Part shown: piece by piece, positions 12,453 through 24,895 of the stretch
Layout of the letters: every line of letters starts with the position of its first letter
Numbering within the stretch: the first letter of the stretch is position 1
NCBI RefSeq assembly: GCF_904849725.1
Contig: NC_058521.1
Coordinates: forward strand, 348,314,138 to 348,378,137
Reading direction: 5' to 3'
Source of the DNA: Hordeum vulgare subsp. vulgare
Lineage: Eukaryota; Streptophyta; Magnoliopsida; Poales; Poaceae
Length of the DNA stretch: 64,000 bases
The notes under the pieces: generated by a model
The model's database searches: none
Told to the model about the DNA's origin: nothing
Seen by the model: only the letters and a program-made list of their open reading frames with translations
Translations under genes and position numbers: made by a program

Positions 12453-12512
12453 CCACCATACCTACCTATTATGGCCTTTCCATAGCCATTCCAAGATATA
12501 TTGCCATGCAAT
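12453..12512 (+). repeat. Conserved 3'-UTR block, G1 copy
   Basis: Begins CCACCATACCTACCTATTAT and runs to TTGCCATGCAA. Homologous blocks occur in H (15268-15326, minus), F-rev (26070-26130, minus) and F-fwd (38358-38417, plus), each in the 3' noncoding part of its element. Confidence 0.75.
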
Positions 12513-12845
12513 TTCCACTGCCTCCGTTTGACTTGAGCATTCATTGTCTTATTGCTTTGCATGATCATATAACTGACATAGTAGTTGTGGCTCAGCCGCC
12601 GTGCATCATTTTTTATACATGTTACACTAGATCATTGCACATCCTGGTACACTGCCAGAGGAATTCATGTATATTCATATTTTGTTCTAGGTATCGAGTT
12701 GTAATTTTTATTTCTTTTGAGTTATAAGTAAATAGAAGTGTGATGATCATCATTATTCATTATTAGAGCATGTCCCAGTGAGGAAAGGATGATGGATACT
12801 ACTATTCCACCACAAGTCGGGATGAGACTCCGGAAAAGAAGAGAA

Positions 12846-12847
<2 letters not shown>

Positions 12848-12872
<25 letters not shown>
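12848..12872. repeat. (TA)n microsatellite
   Basis: About a dozen TA units, followed by an A/T-rich tail and a purine-rich tract. Confidence 0.9.
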
Positions 12873-12877
<5 letters not shown>

Positions 12878-13604
12878 AAATAAAGGAAAAAAGAAAGTAA
12901 AAAAGAAAAAGAGAGAAGGGGCATGCTAGTTCCGCACTCGTGCTTCAAAGTAGCACCATGTTTTTCATATGGAGAGTCTCCTATGTTGTCACTTCCATAT
13001 ACCGGTGGGAATTTTTCATTATAGGATTAGATGCACACCCACTTACTTTTCATATATAGCTTTCATACACTTATAGCTCTTAGTGCATTCCTTTCTTGGC
13101 AATCCCTACTCCTCACATTGATATCAATTGATGGGCATCTCCATAGCCCATTGGTTAGCCTCGCCGATTTGAGACTTCCTTACTTTTTTGTTCTCTCTAC
13201 ATTTACTCATATCATCATACTCTATTCCACCCGTAGTGCTATATCCATGGCTTGCGCTCATGTATTGCATGAGGGTTGAAAAAGCCGAAGGGCGTTAAAA
13301 AGTATGAACCAATTGCTTGGCTGACACCGGGATAGTACATGATTTATACTTTGTGTTAAGAAGACAGAGCATGATAAGATTATATGACTTTGTAGGGATA
13401 GCTTTCTTTAGCATTGATATTTTGAAAGACATGATTGTTTATTGGGATGCTTGAGTATTGATATCTTTAAGTAATTATAGACTATTTCTTTGAATCACTT
13501 ATGTCTTAATATTTATGCCATGATTAGATATATGAGCAAGTTTATGCTAGGTAGCATTCCACATCAATTTTTTATCATTTACCTACTCGAGGACGAGCAG
13601 GAAT

Positions 13605-13619
13605 TAAGCTTGGGGATGC
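13605..13619 (+). promoter_or_regulatory. G1 polypurine tract
   Basis: TAAGCTTGGGGATGC lies immediately 5' of the 3' LTR. Upstream lies 'GAGGACGAGCAGGAATTAA', matching the position and style of GAGGACAAGCA...AAGCTTGGGGGAG in F-fwd. It primes plus-strand cDNA synthesis in the family. Confidence 0.7.
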
Positions 13620-15080
13620 TGATACGTCTCCGTGATATCTATAATTTTTGATTGTTTCATGCCAATATTATACAACTTTCACATACTTTTGGCAACTTTT
13701 TATATGATTTATATGACTAATCTATTGATCTAGTGCCCAGTGCCAGTTCATGTTTTTTGCATGTTTTTTGTATCGCAGAAAATACATATCAAACGAAGTC
13801 CAACCGTGATCAGAATTTACACAGAATTATTTTGGAATTTATGTGATTTTTGGGAGGTGGAATCAATGCAAATGGGGGCCCACCGAGCCCATAACCCACT
13901 AGGGCGCGCCACAGGCCCCACGCGCGCCCTAGTGTTTTGTGCACTCCTCAAACGTCGGTTGGATCCCTTCTTCTGGCGCAAGAAAGATAATTTATGGAAA
14001 AAATAGTGTAAAACTTTCAGCGCAATCGGAGTTACGGATCTCTAGGAATTTAAGAAACCGCGAAGGGCCAGATTTGGGAAGCGCGGAAAAGAAGAGAACA
14101 GAGAGGGAGATCCAATCTCGGAGGCCTGGACCAGAGGGGGAACTGTCCTCCCATCTAGTGGGAGGCCAAGGAAAGATAAGAAGGATGGGGCTCTCTCCCC
14201 CTCTCTCCCGGTGGCACCGGAGTGCCGCCAGGGCTAGGATCGTGATGACGATCTACATCAAGAATCTTGCTAACGTCAAGACCAACTTTTCCCCCTCTAT
14301 GCAGCGGTGTAACACCCCTTCTCCCCGCTCTAATCTCTACTTAAACATGGTGCTCATCTCCATATATTATTTCCAATGATATTTGGCTAGCCTATGATGT
14401 TTGAGTAGATACGTTTTGTCATATGGGATAATCGTGATCTTGGTTGGTATGATTGTATATTTTATTTACGGTGCTATCCTACGGTGTCCTTCGTGTCGCG
14501 CAAACGTGAGGGGCTCCCGCTATAGGGTGTTGCAATATATTCATGGTTTGCTTATTGTCGGTGTTGCGGGGGTGACAAAAGCCTAAACGCGGATAAGTGG
14601 GGTATGGCGTATGGGAGTAAAGAGGACTTCATACTTAATGCTATGGTTGGGTTTCACGACCTTAATGATCTTTAGTAGTTGCGGATGCTTGATAGAGTTC
14701 CAATCATAAGTGCATATGATCCAAGAAGAGAGAGTATGTTAGGTCATGCCTCTCCCTCATATAAAATTGCAAGAATGATTACCGGTACTTGTTATCGATT
14801 GCCTAGGGACAAATGAATTTCTTGTTGACAAAAAGATATCAACTTTTATTACCATGCAATCTATTCATAGTTTTATTCGCGCAAAGTACTCATAGTTTTA
14901 TTCTTGCAAAATAGTTTCATACTTGTTTTAGGTAAAGCAAACGTCAAGTGTGCGTAGTGTTGTATCGGTGATCCATAGAACTTGAGGGAACATTTGTTCT
15001 GCCTTTAGCTCCTCGTTGGGTTCGACACTCTTATTTATCGAAGAAGGCTACAAACGATCCACTATACTTGTGGGTTATCA
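13620..15080 (+). repeat. G1 3' LTR (1461 bp)
   Basis: Starts TGATACGTCTCCGTG and ends CTATACTTGTGGGTTATCA. It is the uninterrupted partner of 521-1518 plus 5619-6092. Small ORFs inside are not genes. Confidence 0.92.
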
Positions 15081-16176
15081 GTATGAAAAACTATAGCATG
15101 AATATATATGAATGCCTTTGGCAGTGAACCAAGATGTGTACTGATCAAGCTTACCCTGTATAAAAAATGATGAACGATCTCTTTGCCACAAAAACTATGT
15201 CAGCTTATATGATCATGCAAAACACTAAGACAATGAAAGAACTAGTCATATCATGTGACGGTGGGAGTTGCATGGAAATATATCTCGAAATGGCTATGGA
15301 AATGCCATAATAGGTAGGTATGGTGGCTCTTTTGAGGAATATACAATGAGTCTTATGTGCAATATAGCACATGTCACGGGGTTTGGATGCATTGGTGAAG
15401 GTTGCACCGATCCTCGAGGTGAGAATGGGCAATGCACTGTACCGAAGAAGCTAGAAAATATTTGGATGTGATAGTGAGTATATCCATGGATTCACATTAG
15501 TCATAAAGAACTGACATACTCATTGCAATATTTTATTAGCTTTCTCGAAGGAAAGTACTACTCGCATGTCCCTAGGACGGAGGTTGGTACGAGTTAACCA
15601 TCACGCGCCCCGTCCTAAACATCACTATGATTTCAATGACGAATAAGAATGCGCACACATCATCACCATGGCATAAACATATTTAGATGAACAAAAATTT
15701 ATCGCTCTCTAATTCATGATATTCTTATTAACCAATGATCATGCACTCATGCCCTTTCACATTACCACATTAATGTCATTAACCCAAAGTTTCTCTTTTA
15801 CTTGCTGCATGTGGTTTTGATTATGCACTCATTGAATACGTATTATTTTTGGACTAGTATTATAACCCATGCATATTACTGTCACTATTTATTAACGCTC
15901 AAAAATATATAAGTGAAGAACGGGAGTGCAATTATTTCTTTAAAATCTATACACCACCATGTTCAAAAAGTTACAAGTGAAGTACTAGAGCAACCGCTAA
16001 GCTCAAAAGATATAAGTGAAGCACAAAGAGTATTCTAATAAATCATGGTGATATTGTGCCTATCTCAAGTGGGCGTGTCCAGCAAACAATGGCTGTGGGA
16101 AACTAAAACAAACAAGCAAACTAAAGAAAACGACGCTCCAAGCAATACTCATATTACGTGATGAACAAAAATAGCT
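15081..16176 (-). mobile_element. Gypsy element H, internal noncoding part (continued)
   Basis: On the minus strand this continues the homology to G1's 3' untranslated region: 15150-15480 matches G1 at about 12365-12610, including the conserved block. The remaining ~700 bp is A/T-rich and noncoding. It is bounded by the G1 insertion on the left and the inverted-repeat transposon on the right. Confidence 0.75.
15268..15326 (-). repeat. Conserved 3'-UTR block, H copy
   Basis: The minus strand reads CCACCATACCTACCTATTAT, the same 20 bases as G1, then TGGCATTTCCATAGCC with a few differences. Confidence 0.75.
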
Positions 16177-16550
16177 ACTTTTACATTTGTGTCCCTAACT
16201 CGAACCCACTACTCAAATTTACCCCTACTTTAGAAGCATGATCAAATCTACCCCTATGTTGTTAGGTAACATTATGGAAATGCCCTTCCATGCCGTTTCC
16301 ATTAGGTCAAAGGTCTTTGACCGTTTTCCTCACGTTGCTCGACATTTTTGCCCCTCTATGCACATGCCACTTGCAAATGGGTCCTAACCTACCCAGGAAA
16401 AGGAAACATTCTCTCTCTCATCCCCTCTCAGACTTACATGTGGACCTCAACATATTACAAAAAACTCACATTCTCTCATAAATCTCTCTCTTTCCCGCAC
16501 ATGTGAGCCATAGGGCCCATTGTCAGGGTCAACGCCTGCCACATGTGGTC
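16177..16550 (+). repeat. Left terminal inverted repeat
   Basis: Pairs imperfectly with 17175-17550. Outermost match ACTTTTACATTT; innermost match around CCACATGTGG. Confidence 0.7.
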
Positions 16551-17174
16551 ATGGCGAGGTTTGGCATCTCGACCGGTCATCGTCGCTCGTGAGGTGCAAC
16601 GCGCGTGCGTTTGAGGGTAGGTGCGAGACTCGGGGTAGTCTGACAGCGAGAGTGGAGCCGCCGCCAGGAGCTATCGCTAGAGCAATCGCCTGTGAGCGCC
16701 TAGGAGCTTCAATCGACGATGTCGTTGGTAGCCATCGCAGTCGGTGTCCAAGTCGAGGAGTTCGAGCATGTCATTGAGATCCGTTGGCAGCCTCTCCTTT
16801 GCTCTTCATAGTGAATCGGGCCTTGGGCCACTGTAGAGAATGGATGTGACACCAAACTCTGCCACACACGTCGATCTTCCCATCCAAAATTCGGCCACCC
16901 TGAGCCATTCTGGGCCGACCCGACCTGTGTGACGACATCGATAAAATCTCTCTCCCCTACTACCATTTCCCTTTCCTGATTTCGTGCCTCGAGCCCCCTG
17001 CCCGATGCCAACTACCATGATTGACCTTGGTTGGTTCGGTTGTCTTACGCCTATCTATAGCCTACCGCGCCCACTGAACTTGCGCCTCGCGCAACTCACA
17101 TGGCTTGCTACCTCCTCCCGCGGTCATCCGCCCCCTAAGAGGAGCCACTGGCGAGCGTAGCCGCTGATGCCGGG
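16551..17174. other. GC-rich interior of the inverted-repeat transposon
   Basis: Contains a plus ORF at 16520-16777 and minus ORFs at 16709-17011 and 16806-17018. None resembles a protein I recognise and none has codon periodicity I can defend. The sharp rise in GC relative to both flanks and TIRs would fit a captured host-gene fragment, as in Pack-MULEs, but this is inference only. Confidence 0.4.
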
Positions 17175-17550
17175 AACATGTGGACCGGGTGTTGACCCTA
17201 ATAGTGGGTCCCATGGCCCACATGTCATAGATAGAGAGAGGGCTTATAAGAGAGGGGGAGTTTTTTATTTTGTAATGTTTGAGGGGTCCAATGGGAGAGC
17301 TGAACTAAGCTGGTCTGGTTTTCTTTTTTTGAATAGGTCCTGCATGTAAGTGTCACATAGAGTGAGGGGCAATTAATTGGTTTAACAAACGTCCAAAAAA
17401 TGGTCAAAGTCCTTTGACCAAACGGAAATGGCACAGAAGGGCATTTCTGTAAGGACAGATAATGACAGAGGGGCAAATTTGAGCATGCTCTGAAATTAGG
17501 GGAAAATCTGAGTAGAGGGTTTGAGTTAGGGACAGAAATGTAAAAGACCC
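17175..17550 (-). repeat. Right terminal inverted repeat
   Basis: Reverse complement resembles 16177-16550 throughout, with scattered mismatches and short indels. Confidence 0.7.
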
Positions 17551-18299
17551 TTAAAAAGTATAGCTCCAAGTGACATATCGATGGATTGAGATGAAAGAGT
17601 GGATGCCTTCTGGGGCATCCCCAAGCTTAGACATTTGAGTTTTCCTAGACTATTACCTTGGTATGCCTTGGGCATATCCAAGTTTAGGATCCTGCCTCTC
17701 CTTATTCCTTCGTCGATCGTGATAGCACCCAGAACTTCAAAACTTTAACAAAGAAAACTCAATAGAAACTTCGTGAGATCCGCTAGTATAATAAACATAT
17801 CAAATACTTAAGTACTGTTAGAAATTGGTTCATATTTTATTATTGCATAAGGTATTGTATTCTAACTTCTCCAATACTTACACCCCCGATAAAATCCATG
17901 GCATTATCACACAAGCAAATTATGAAAGCAAAAACAGAATATATCTAAAATAGAATAGTCTGTAATGATATAATTAAGTACCATACTTATGTAACTCAAA
18001 AAATTATGAAAAATTAGGAAGTCTCGAGGAATTTGTTTGGAAATATTATGTAAGAACTTCAGATCAAAAATTCATTCTAGTAAAATCAGAGAAATTTTGC
18101 ACTAGACGCTAAAGATTCTGTTTTTGCACTGTATCAATTCTACTTATCATCCAATTCATCCCAAAGGATTTACTCGGAACAAACACTAACTAAAACATAA
18201 AAATAGAGACATTACATAGGAAATAATCATGATATCAGACACAAACATAAGTAAAAACAAATGTTTTAAGATAACTATTGTGTTGCCTCCCAACTAGTG
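17551..18299 (-). mobile_element. Gypsy element H, internal noncoding part
   Basis: On the minus strand it contains TCTAAGCTTGGGGATGCCCC near 17611-17632, comparable to G1's AAGCTTGGGGGAGGTGCC. No coding region is seen. Confidence 0.65.
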
Positions 18300-18564
18300 C
18301 TATATTTATGCCCCTAGTTTGGCATAATGAATATGATTCAAGTGTTGGACCCTTTCATGTATTTTAGGTCTAACTCTTCCGAAATAATAATCAATGAGTA
18401 ACCTTCGTCAAATCTACATGTTGAGAAAAAAGGTTCAAAGAGGTTATTAATATTCGTGATATCATTACTAGCATCATCATCCTCATAGGGGTCATCATAC
18501 AAGACATGAATTTCATCATTAATAGTTTCCCAAACATCATCCTCATGCCAAACCTTACTAAAAC
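18300..18564 (-). pseudogene. H gag-like ORF, 3' portion
   Basis: The minus frame from 18564 reads SKVWHEDDVWETINDE, then an acidic DDPYEDDD stretch and SNDITNINNLF, ending about 18345. I recall this acidic-tail protein from pol-less Triticeae gypsy elements. It continues the frame from 22479-23160 across the solo LTR B insertion. Confidence 0.55.
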
Positions 18565-21500
18565 TGTGACACCCTCGGTTTAATCATACGCTAAACATAC
18601 ACGCAAATGCTTACGACCAAACCCAAGGACTCATGGGTAGATATCACAACACAACTCTAGACACAAATAAAATAACATCAGCTTCATATTACAAGCCAGG
18701 GGCCTCGAGGGCTAGAATACGGAAGCTCGATAAACACGAGTCAGCGGAAGCAACAAATATCTGAGTACAAACATAAAACATGGGGTGCCTTAGAGAAGGC
18801 TAGCACAAAAGATACAACGATTGAACGAGGCGAGGCCTCCTTCGTGGGAACCTCCTAATTATTCGTGATCATCAGCAGCCTCCACGTAGTAGTAGGCACC
18901 GTCGGGGTAGCAGTCGTCATCGGCGGGGACCTCCATCTCCTGGGTTCCATCATCTGGTCGCAGCAAAGGGATCAAGGGGACAAGGGGGGAGCAAAGCAGC
19001 GGTCAGTACTCTACCAAAGTACTCGCAAGTCTTACATCAGAACTATTCTAAATATGCATCACTATCAAAGGGGGGTGTTATATGTGTACTGACTGCAGCA
19101 ATGCGAGAATAGGGAGAGAAGGCCTAGTCCTATCGAAGACTAGCATCTTCAGGGTCTTGTAGCAATAGACGAGAGTAGAACAGGGGGGGGTAAAACATTA
19201 ATAGTCATATTGTTGCAGCAATATTAAAGTGAGGTCACGCCTAAAGATCCTCCCTCAACTCCGTGCGAGGAAGTAATCCCGAGGCAAACTAAAACCAGTT
19301 AAGTAACAATTGTAGTTGTATAAGATCGGGGCACAACTCCAAGTCGTCCTGTAACCGTGGACACGGCTATCCGAATAGTTAATTTTCATCCGTGCAGGGG
19401 TGCACCACATGTCCCGTCACGCTCGATAACACTCTGGCCGGACATACTTTTTTGGGTCTTGCCCAGACTCGGAATATCGACACGTCGCAGCCCCACCTAA
19501 GACTAATCAGAGAGGTCAGCCCGTCGGTCTAAATCCTAAGCGCAAAGGGTTCATGGGCCCAGTTCCCCTCCGTGCTCCTGCATGATGCGAGGGCGGCCGA
19601 CGTCAGTCCTAGTATCCCTTAATCACAAGCGCAATGCATCTCGGGACCACTCGGGCGTGCGCCACTACGATTGCTGACATCTGAAAAGCGTCGGCTGATA
19701 CCGCGACGCCGAGTACCCATAATTCTTCTCGCGTAGCCAGTTAGTGCGAAAAGGTCTCCGACCAACCCAGATCAAATACCCAAATCCATTAAAATTTTAA
19801 TTAGGCCAACAACACAGTCTCACGGGAATCCACCCGTCTTACAGCTAATCACCAATGATACCAGTAACATGGTCGAGTAACTGTGTGGTTGTAACATCGG
19901 GGGGAATCCGAGGTATCACCCTCGTTGGATTCCGAACGATGTACCCATCAAGGTGGGCTTAGAGGAATCACCCTCGGCGGTCCCACACTTGAGGGATTGC
20001 ACGACAGAGGCATCATCGGGAATGGTGAAAGAGGAATCACCCTCGATAACCACGTCCGACTAGCTATACTACAGACATATCATCAGGAGTACTTAGCGAG
20101 GTGTCACCCTCGGTACCCGATAGTATCTCTATAGCATCGTACAATGAAGGGGGTGTATGTGCTGTGTCGGGTCTAGCTCGTCGATCAGGGATCGAGATTT
20201 GCAAACAAGCGGGGCAACTGGACTACGGGGTCAGAGGGGATGACTGCTCCACCAATACTAAGCAGATTAAAGTACAAGACTGAAAGTAGCAGTTCATCAA
20301 AAATAGGCTATGGATCAGATATAGGAGCTAACTACAACAATAGCAAAATACTAATGCAAGCAGTAGGAAGAAAGACATAGGCGATAAAGGAATGATCAAG
20401 GGGGGTTTGCTTGCCTTGCTGCTCTGCGGGAAAGGACTAATCGGCAGGGTCGTAGATGTACCCAGCAGCAGCGTGAGTCTCGGGGTCTACCGTAAGAATA
20501 GGGGGAAGAAACAATAAATAATAGCAACGGTGCAACACAAAGCATGACATGGCAAGATGCAGGCTAGACATGAGCTAACGCAGCAACATCCGTCATAGAC
20601 GGGTCGGAAGAATATCTGACGATATTTTCCGGGTCTCGGGCTACTACCGGTCATACTGGAAACGAGGGAAATGTTCCAAGTTTGCTATGCTAGGGACGCG
20701 TGACAGACGAATGGACCGTGTATCCGGGTTCGTCTTGTTCTCGTGATCAACTTTCATGTTGAAAATATTTTGATCTGACTTACAGATTATTTAATATTAA
20801 TTTTTAAAGTTTTATTCAATAATTAGGAATTAAAAACAGATTTAAATAATTTAATAAAAAGCTATTATGACGTCAACATGATGTCATAGGCACAAGTTTT
20901 AATTTAGATTAAATATTGATTAATCAGATTAATTTAATGGGGGACCCACGTGACATACTCTAATTATTCTAATTATCCAATTAACTAATTAACTGATATA
21001 TCTATTTATTTATTTAATAAAAAAATTACTTTTATTTTTATATTTTAATTTCACTTTTATTTAAAAGGGGTGTGGGGCCTCCCTGTCATAGACAGCGGGG
21101 TGCGTTGGCCCCACTGGTAAGTGGCTTTATGCCAAATACTCGGTTTTATTCACAGATACATAATCATGCAAATATCGTATTCCTCCAAATACCTATATAC
21201 ACAAATACATACATCGCATCTCATACATACATACATACGCAACTAATACACCTTTTATTTTTATTTTTCTCAAAACTCTCATCTCCCTCTCTCTGTTGAC
21301 ACAGAGATAACACACAGTCTGTGAACTTTCTCAACATAGAAGAGAGCCAACTTCATCTCCTCCTACCGGAGTCAAACGTCGATGGATCGGAGCCCCGTTT
21401 GCCGGAACTGAACCGGGACGGCGAGGGGAACGAGATGGTGGGAGGAGCCCGAGGAGGGGCTCACCAACGTTGATGAGACGGCCCGGTGAAGCCGGAGTTC

Positions 21501-22478
21501 ACGGGAAGGCGGGGTGACGGCGGTGATGGCGCGGTTCCGGTGGTGACGGTGACGGTGAGGACGGTGGTGACAGCGGTGACGATCATCGGAGAGGGCCTCC
21601 CGGAGTCGTGGCCGGAGAGGTGAGCCCTCCGGTGAAGAAGGGGCCAGCCGGATCCGACGAGGTGGAGGTGTCTCCCTACCCGGTCCCTCCTGGACCAAGC
21701 GGGAGGAAGAGCCGACGTGGGGGGACGATGCAGGGGCTCCTGTCGGCGGGGTTCCTCGAGGCTTGGAGGCGAGGTGGGAGACGAGGTGGGGCTCGATCCT
21801 CGGTGGGGAGGGACTGGGAGGCTCGGGAGGGAGAGGTGGCTCGCCGGCGGTGAGGGAGAGGAGAGGGAGGGGGTTTCGTGTGGGGGGGTTGGTGGGCGCT
21901 GGGTGGGGTGGTGGCGGCTGCCAGGGGAGCGAGGGGGAACGCAGGGGGGGGGGTCCTGCGCTAGGGTTCGGCGAGAGTGGCCTGGCCGGCTAGGCCTCTA
22001 GGCCTAGTTGGGCCACGGGGTGGGGGGGGGTTCTTTTTCCCTTTTTATTTTTTGTTTTGTTTTTCTTTTTCTATTGTTTCTAATTCTCTTTTTAGTACCA
22101 AATTTTATTTACTATCTCTTATAACTTATTCTATATACTTTTACTTCTTTCTTTTATTTATTTCTTTTACATTTACTATATTTCTCTTTACTTATTTTGT
22201 TTAAGGATCACCTCTAAATATCTTGGGCTTATCAAATATCCCAAAATTTCTCGATTCATTTTTATATTTCATTAGGGAATTCTTATAACTCCCTTGACAT
22301 TTGCATTTCATCAACTGAAATCTTTCCTCGTTTGACTTCATCTTAAAGCATCGAATTTTGATTCGGTTTCAACCAACACAAGATCGTTGATATCATTAAC
22401 GATGACGTGGCATCATTAACGCGGGATCACTGTCGCTTAATTACAATCATTACTATAGCAAAAGTCGAGGATGTCACA
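18565..22478 (-). mobile_element. Solo LTR B (3.9 kb), Gypsy-type, inserted in H
   Basis: Starts TGTGACACCCTCGG and ends GAGGATGTCACA, an inverted-terminal LTR form. The candidate duplication aaaac lies at 18560-18564 and 22478-22482 (perfect if one terminal base is shared). It interrupts the reading frame of the H gag-like ORF, confirming insertion. It contains a GC-rich segment (21360-22020) and an A/T-rich segment (20760-21260) but no retrotransposon domain. It shares the block CCGTGGACACGGCTATCCG near 19355 with A1 and A2, in the same orientation, hence the minus call. ORFs such as 21372-21698 (minus) are GC-rich frames without recognisable domains. Confidence 0.72.
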
Positions 22479-23162
22479 AAACCCCTCATTAATTACTTTA
22501 GCAATCCATTAAAATTTATCACAAGCTTTAAGGAATAGTGCTTGCATTAATTCTTCGGGAGGGAGCTTCCTCCTCATATTCTCACTAAACCCTTGATGGT
22601 CATTAGATTCCAACTTACGTATAGCATTTGTATTATGAAGGATCACTTCTATAGGAGGATGTTCATGTTTCGTTCCATCGAAGGAAAAATATCTCTAGCT
22701 TCCTACATTATATAATAGAATTCATGCATAAGGATATCCATAGCAATTTTCTTAATCTCGGGATCATATATGCTAGGGAGTCCGAAAAATATCTTCTGAA
22801 GCATAGGATGAAGATGCAAAAATTTCCTCTCTAACTTTAATATAAGCATAGAAATAGCATCCACACAGCAATTTGTTTCATCAAGTATGGTTTCTTTGAT
22901 ATGGGGAGAAACTACCGAATACTCAAAAAGAATCTAGTATAACATGCTTTCCAATAATATTCTCGCTAACCACATGACAGATTTTGGACTTGAGAAACGT
23001 GTGAGTATCAGTATGGGGAACTTGATTTTTAGGAGGTTCATGAGTATAATCAATAAATCTTGGTCTCTCCTCTTCCGAGCCACTAGCACTCTCAACAATG
23101 ACTTTCTCAATTGAGACATGATAGCAACTTTCAAGCAAGCAACTAGCAAACAAAATAGGCAA
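22479..23162 (-). pseudogene. H gag-like ORF, 5' portion
   Basis: The clearest open part is 22923-23162 (minus), with SASGSEEERPRFIDYTHEPP, then HTFLKSKICHV and GKHVILDS. After a stop, the frame continues recognisably with KHEHPPIEVILHNTNAIRK and ends AKVINEG at the solo LTR boundary. The function is unknown. It occupies the position just after the primer-binding site where gag is expected, and H shows no protease, RT or integrase in any of its segments. Confidence 0.55.
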
Positions 23163-23284
23163 ACAAGCAAACTAGCAAAGGTAAATATTTTTGTATTTTT
23201 TTATGAAGCAATAAAAATATAATGTAAAATAAAAAGAAGAACAATTGAATGATAATTTGTGTGAACATACTTGATAGTAGGTTG

Positions 23285-23320
23285 ATGATACTCCCCAGCA
23301 AAGGGGCCACAAATCCTTCT
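23285..23320 (-). promoter_or_regulatory. H primer-binding-site region
   Basis: The minus strand reads AGAAGGATTTGTGGCCCC, then TTTGCTGGGGAGTATC, directly after the LTR end. It corresponds to G1's AGAACTTTTTCTCGCG, then CTGTTGCCGGGGAGTG. Confidence 0.6.
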
Positions 23321-24895
23321 TGATATTTGTAATCTGTGTACGGTTTTCCGTGAAGAGGAATGGGTGATGCAACATAGTATAGGTAAGTATTTTCCTCAGT
23401 CAAAACCAAGGTTACCGAAGAAATAGGAGTAACACGCAATCCCTGTCTTCAGTGATTGCACACAAAGAATCAAACACTTGCACCCAACGCGGGCAAGAGG
23501 GTTGTCAATCCCCTTGGACTCGTTATTTGCAAGCAAATGAATTGTGTAGATGATAGTTGATAATTGCAAAATAAATAAAAAGTAAATAAAGGTAGCGAGG
23601 TAATTGTAGCATTTGTAAATATATAAGTGAATAGATCCTGGGGCCATAATTTCCCTAGTGGCATCTCTTGTGTAGTAAGCATACTGTGGGTAAACGAATT
23701 ACTATCAGTCAATTGTAATAAAAGCGCATAGTTATGCAATATTTATTACCGGCAATGATCATGTGTATATAGGCATCACGTCCATAATAAAATAGGTCAA
23801 ATCATGCATGCACCTATTACTATTGCTCCACTCATCGACCGCTATGCAGCATGCATCTAGAGTATTAAGTAAAACAGATAATGCTTGGAGAACAATGAAA
23901 TGATGTAAACAAAGAGAATTCAATTTATATGAATTAACCCCATCGTTTTATGATTAGTGGCAACAATACAAAGACGTGTCTTGTCCCCTTCTATCACTGG
24001 GATATAGAGCGCCTTTAGATTGAACACACATCAACGTACACCTCTCACTAAAGAAAGATGAATCTAGTTGGCTAAACTAAATCATCAGATCATGGAGATT
24101 TACAAAGCTATAATAATCATGAAAATTAGAATCAAATATAGAATTCATAGAAGAATCAAATCTTTTTTCATGAATAATCAAAGCATAAGCCCACAAATCA
24201 TCCGATCCCAGCAAACGCACTGCACAAAAATTACATCAGATAGATCAAAGTGGAGATGCGATGATCATTTTATTGTAGATCAAGAGAGGGAGAGAGAGAT
24301 ATCCATCTAGGTACTAAATACGGACCCGTAGGTCTGTGGTGGACTACTCACACATAACCACGTGAGCAGAAAGTTTGATGTAGAGGTCCTCCGTGATGGA
24401 TCTCCCCTCTAGAAAGGCACGAGAACAGGGCTCCTGATGGGCACACGGCGGAACAAAGACTTGCTGTGGCAGAAAAAGTGTTTCGAGAGGCTCAGTGGGG
24501 GGTTTTGGGATTTTGAAGAATTTATAAGCCAGAGAGATGCATCGGGAGAGGCTGGGGGGAGGGGGGCACCACATGACAGGGCGCGACCACCCCCTGGGCA
24601 TGCCCTATTGTCTGGTGGCTCCCTCGTGGAGCCTCTTGCCTCCTCCCAAAGTTTCCACGTATTCTTTCGGTCCAGAAAAATCATAAAAAAGTTTTGGGGC
24701 AATTGGACTTCATTTTGTACTCTAAACCTGAAATGCCAAAAACATGAAAAAAATAACAACTAGCAAGGGCACTGTGTTAATAGGTTAGTGCTAAACAATA
24801 ATATGAATTGGTAAATAAATGAGAAAAAGTGTCCTAGAATTATAATACTATAACATGGAACAATAAGAGAGTATAGATACGTTGTAGACGTATCA
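23321..24895 (-). repeat. H LTR (5' LTR, minus orientation, 1575 bp)
   Basis: On the minus strand it starts TGATACGTCTACAACGTATC and ends CAAATATCA, next to the primer site. Small ORFs, for example around 24344-24763, lie in a GC-richer U3/R part and are not genes. The right flank is F-rev LTR sequence, so H is inserted there. Confidence 0.8.

Larger units (their letters stand above)
11770..13604 (+). other. G1 3' untranslated region
   Basis: Noncoding, with short chance ORFs. It contains the string AAGCTTGGGGGAGGTGCC near 11805, a ~60-bp block at 12453-12512 shared with three other gypsy elements in the window, a TA microsatellite and a purine-rich tract. The same order of landmarks in reverse is seen in H (15081-16176 and 1-520). 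Confidence 0.75.
521..15080 (+). mobile_element. LTR retrotransposon G1, Gypsy superfamily, Athila-like, with pol
   Basis: A full-length element bounded by LTRs that start TGATAC and end GGGTTATCA. Order is 5' LTR (split by solo LTR A1), primer-binding region, gag, aspartic protease, RT-RNase H, integrase, an extra ORF in the env position, a long 3' untranslated region, a polypurine tract and the 3' LTR. Protease-RT-RH-IN order is the Gypsy order. The flanking pentamers are atatg (516-520) and gtatg (15081-15085), a target-site duplication with one mismatch, which fits an old insertion. All pol domains carry stops or frameshifts, so it is not autonomous today. The general type resembles Triticeae Sabrina/Fatima relatives, but the exact family name is unverified. 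Confidence 0.9.
16177..17550. mobile_element. Non-autonomous DNA transposon with ~375-bp inverted repeats (Mutator-like)
   Basis: The left end (TTTTACATTTGTGTCCCTAAC) and right end (GGGACAGAAATGTAAAA) are inverted copies. Similarity continues inwards for about 375 bp on each side (the GCCCTTC..GCC.TTTCC, GGTCAAAGG.CTTTGACC and AGGGTCAAC strings). The ~620-bp centre is GC-rich, unlike the flanks. Long TIRs on a short element point to a Mutator-like (MULE) derivative. I could not settle a 9-bp target-site duplication; A-rich AAAAATAGCT-like sequence lies at both edges. No transposase domain is present. It is inserted in H. Confidence 0.65.

Noticed and set aside
21372..22001. Several ORFs of 76-108 aa on both strands
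   Set aside because: GC-rich part of solo LTR B. Runs of Gly, Arg, His and Pro and no recognisable domain.
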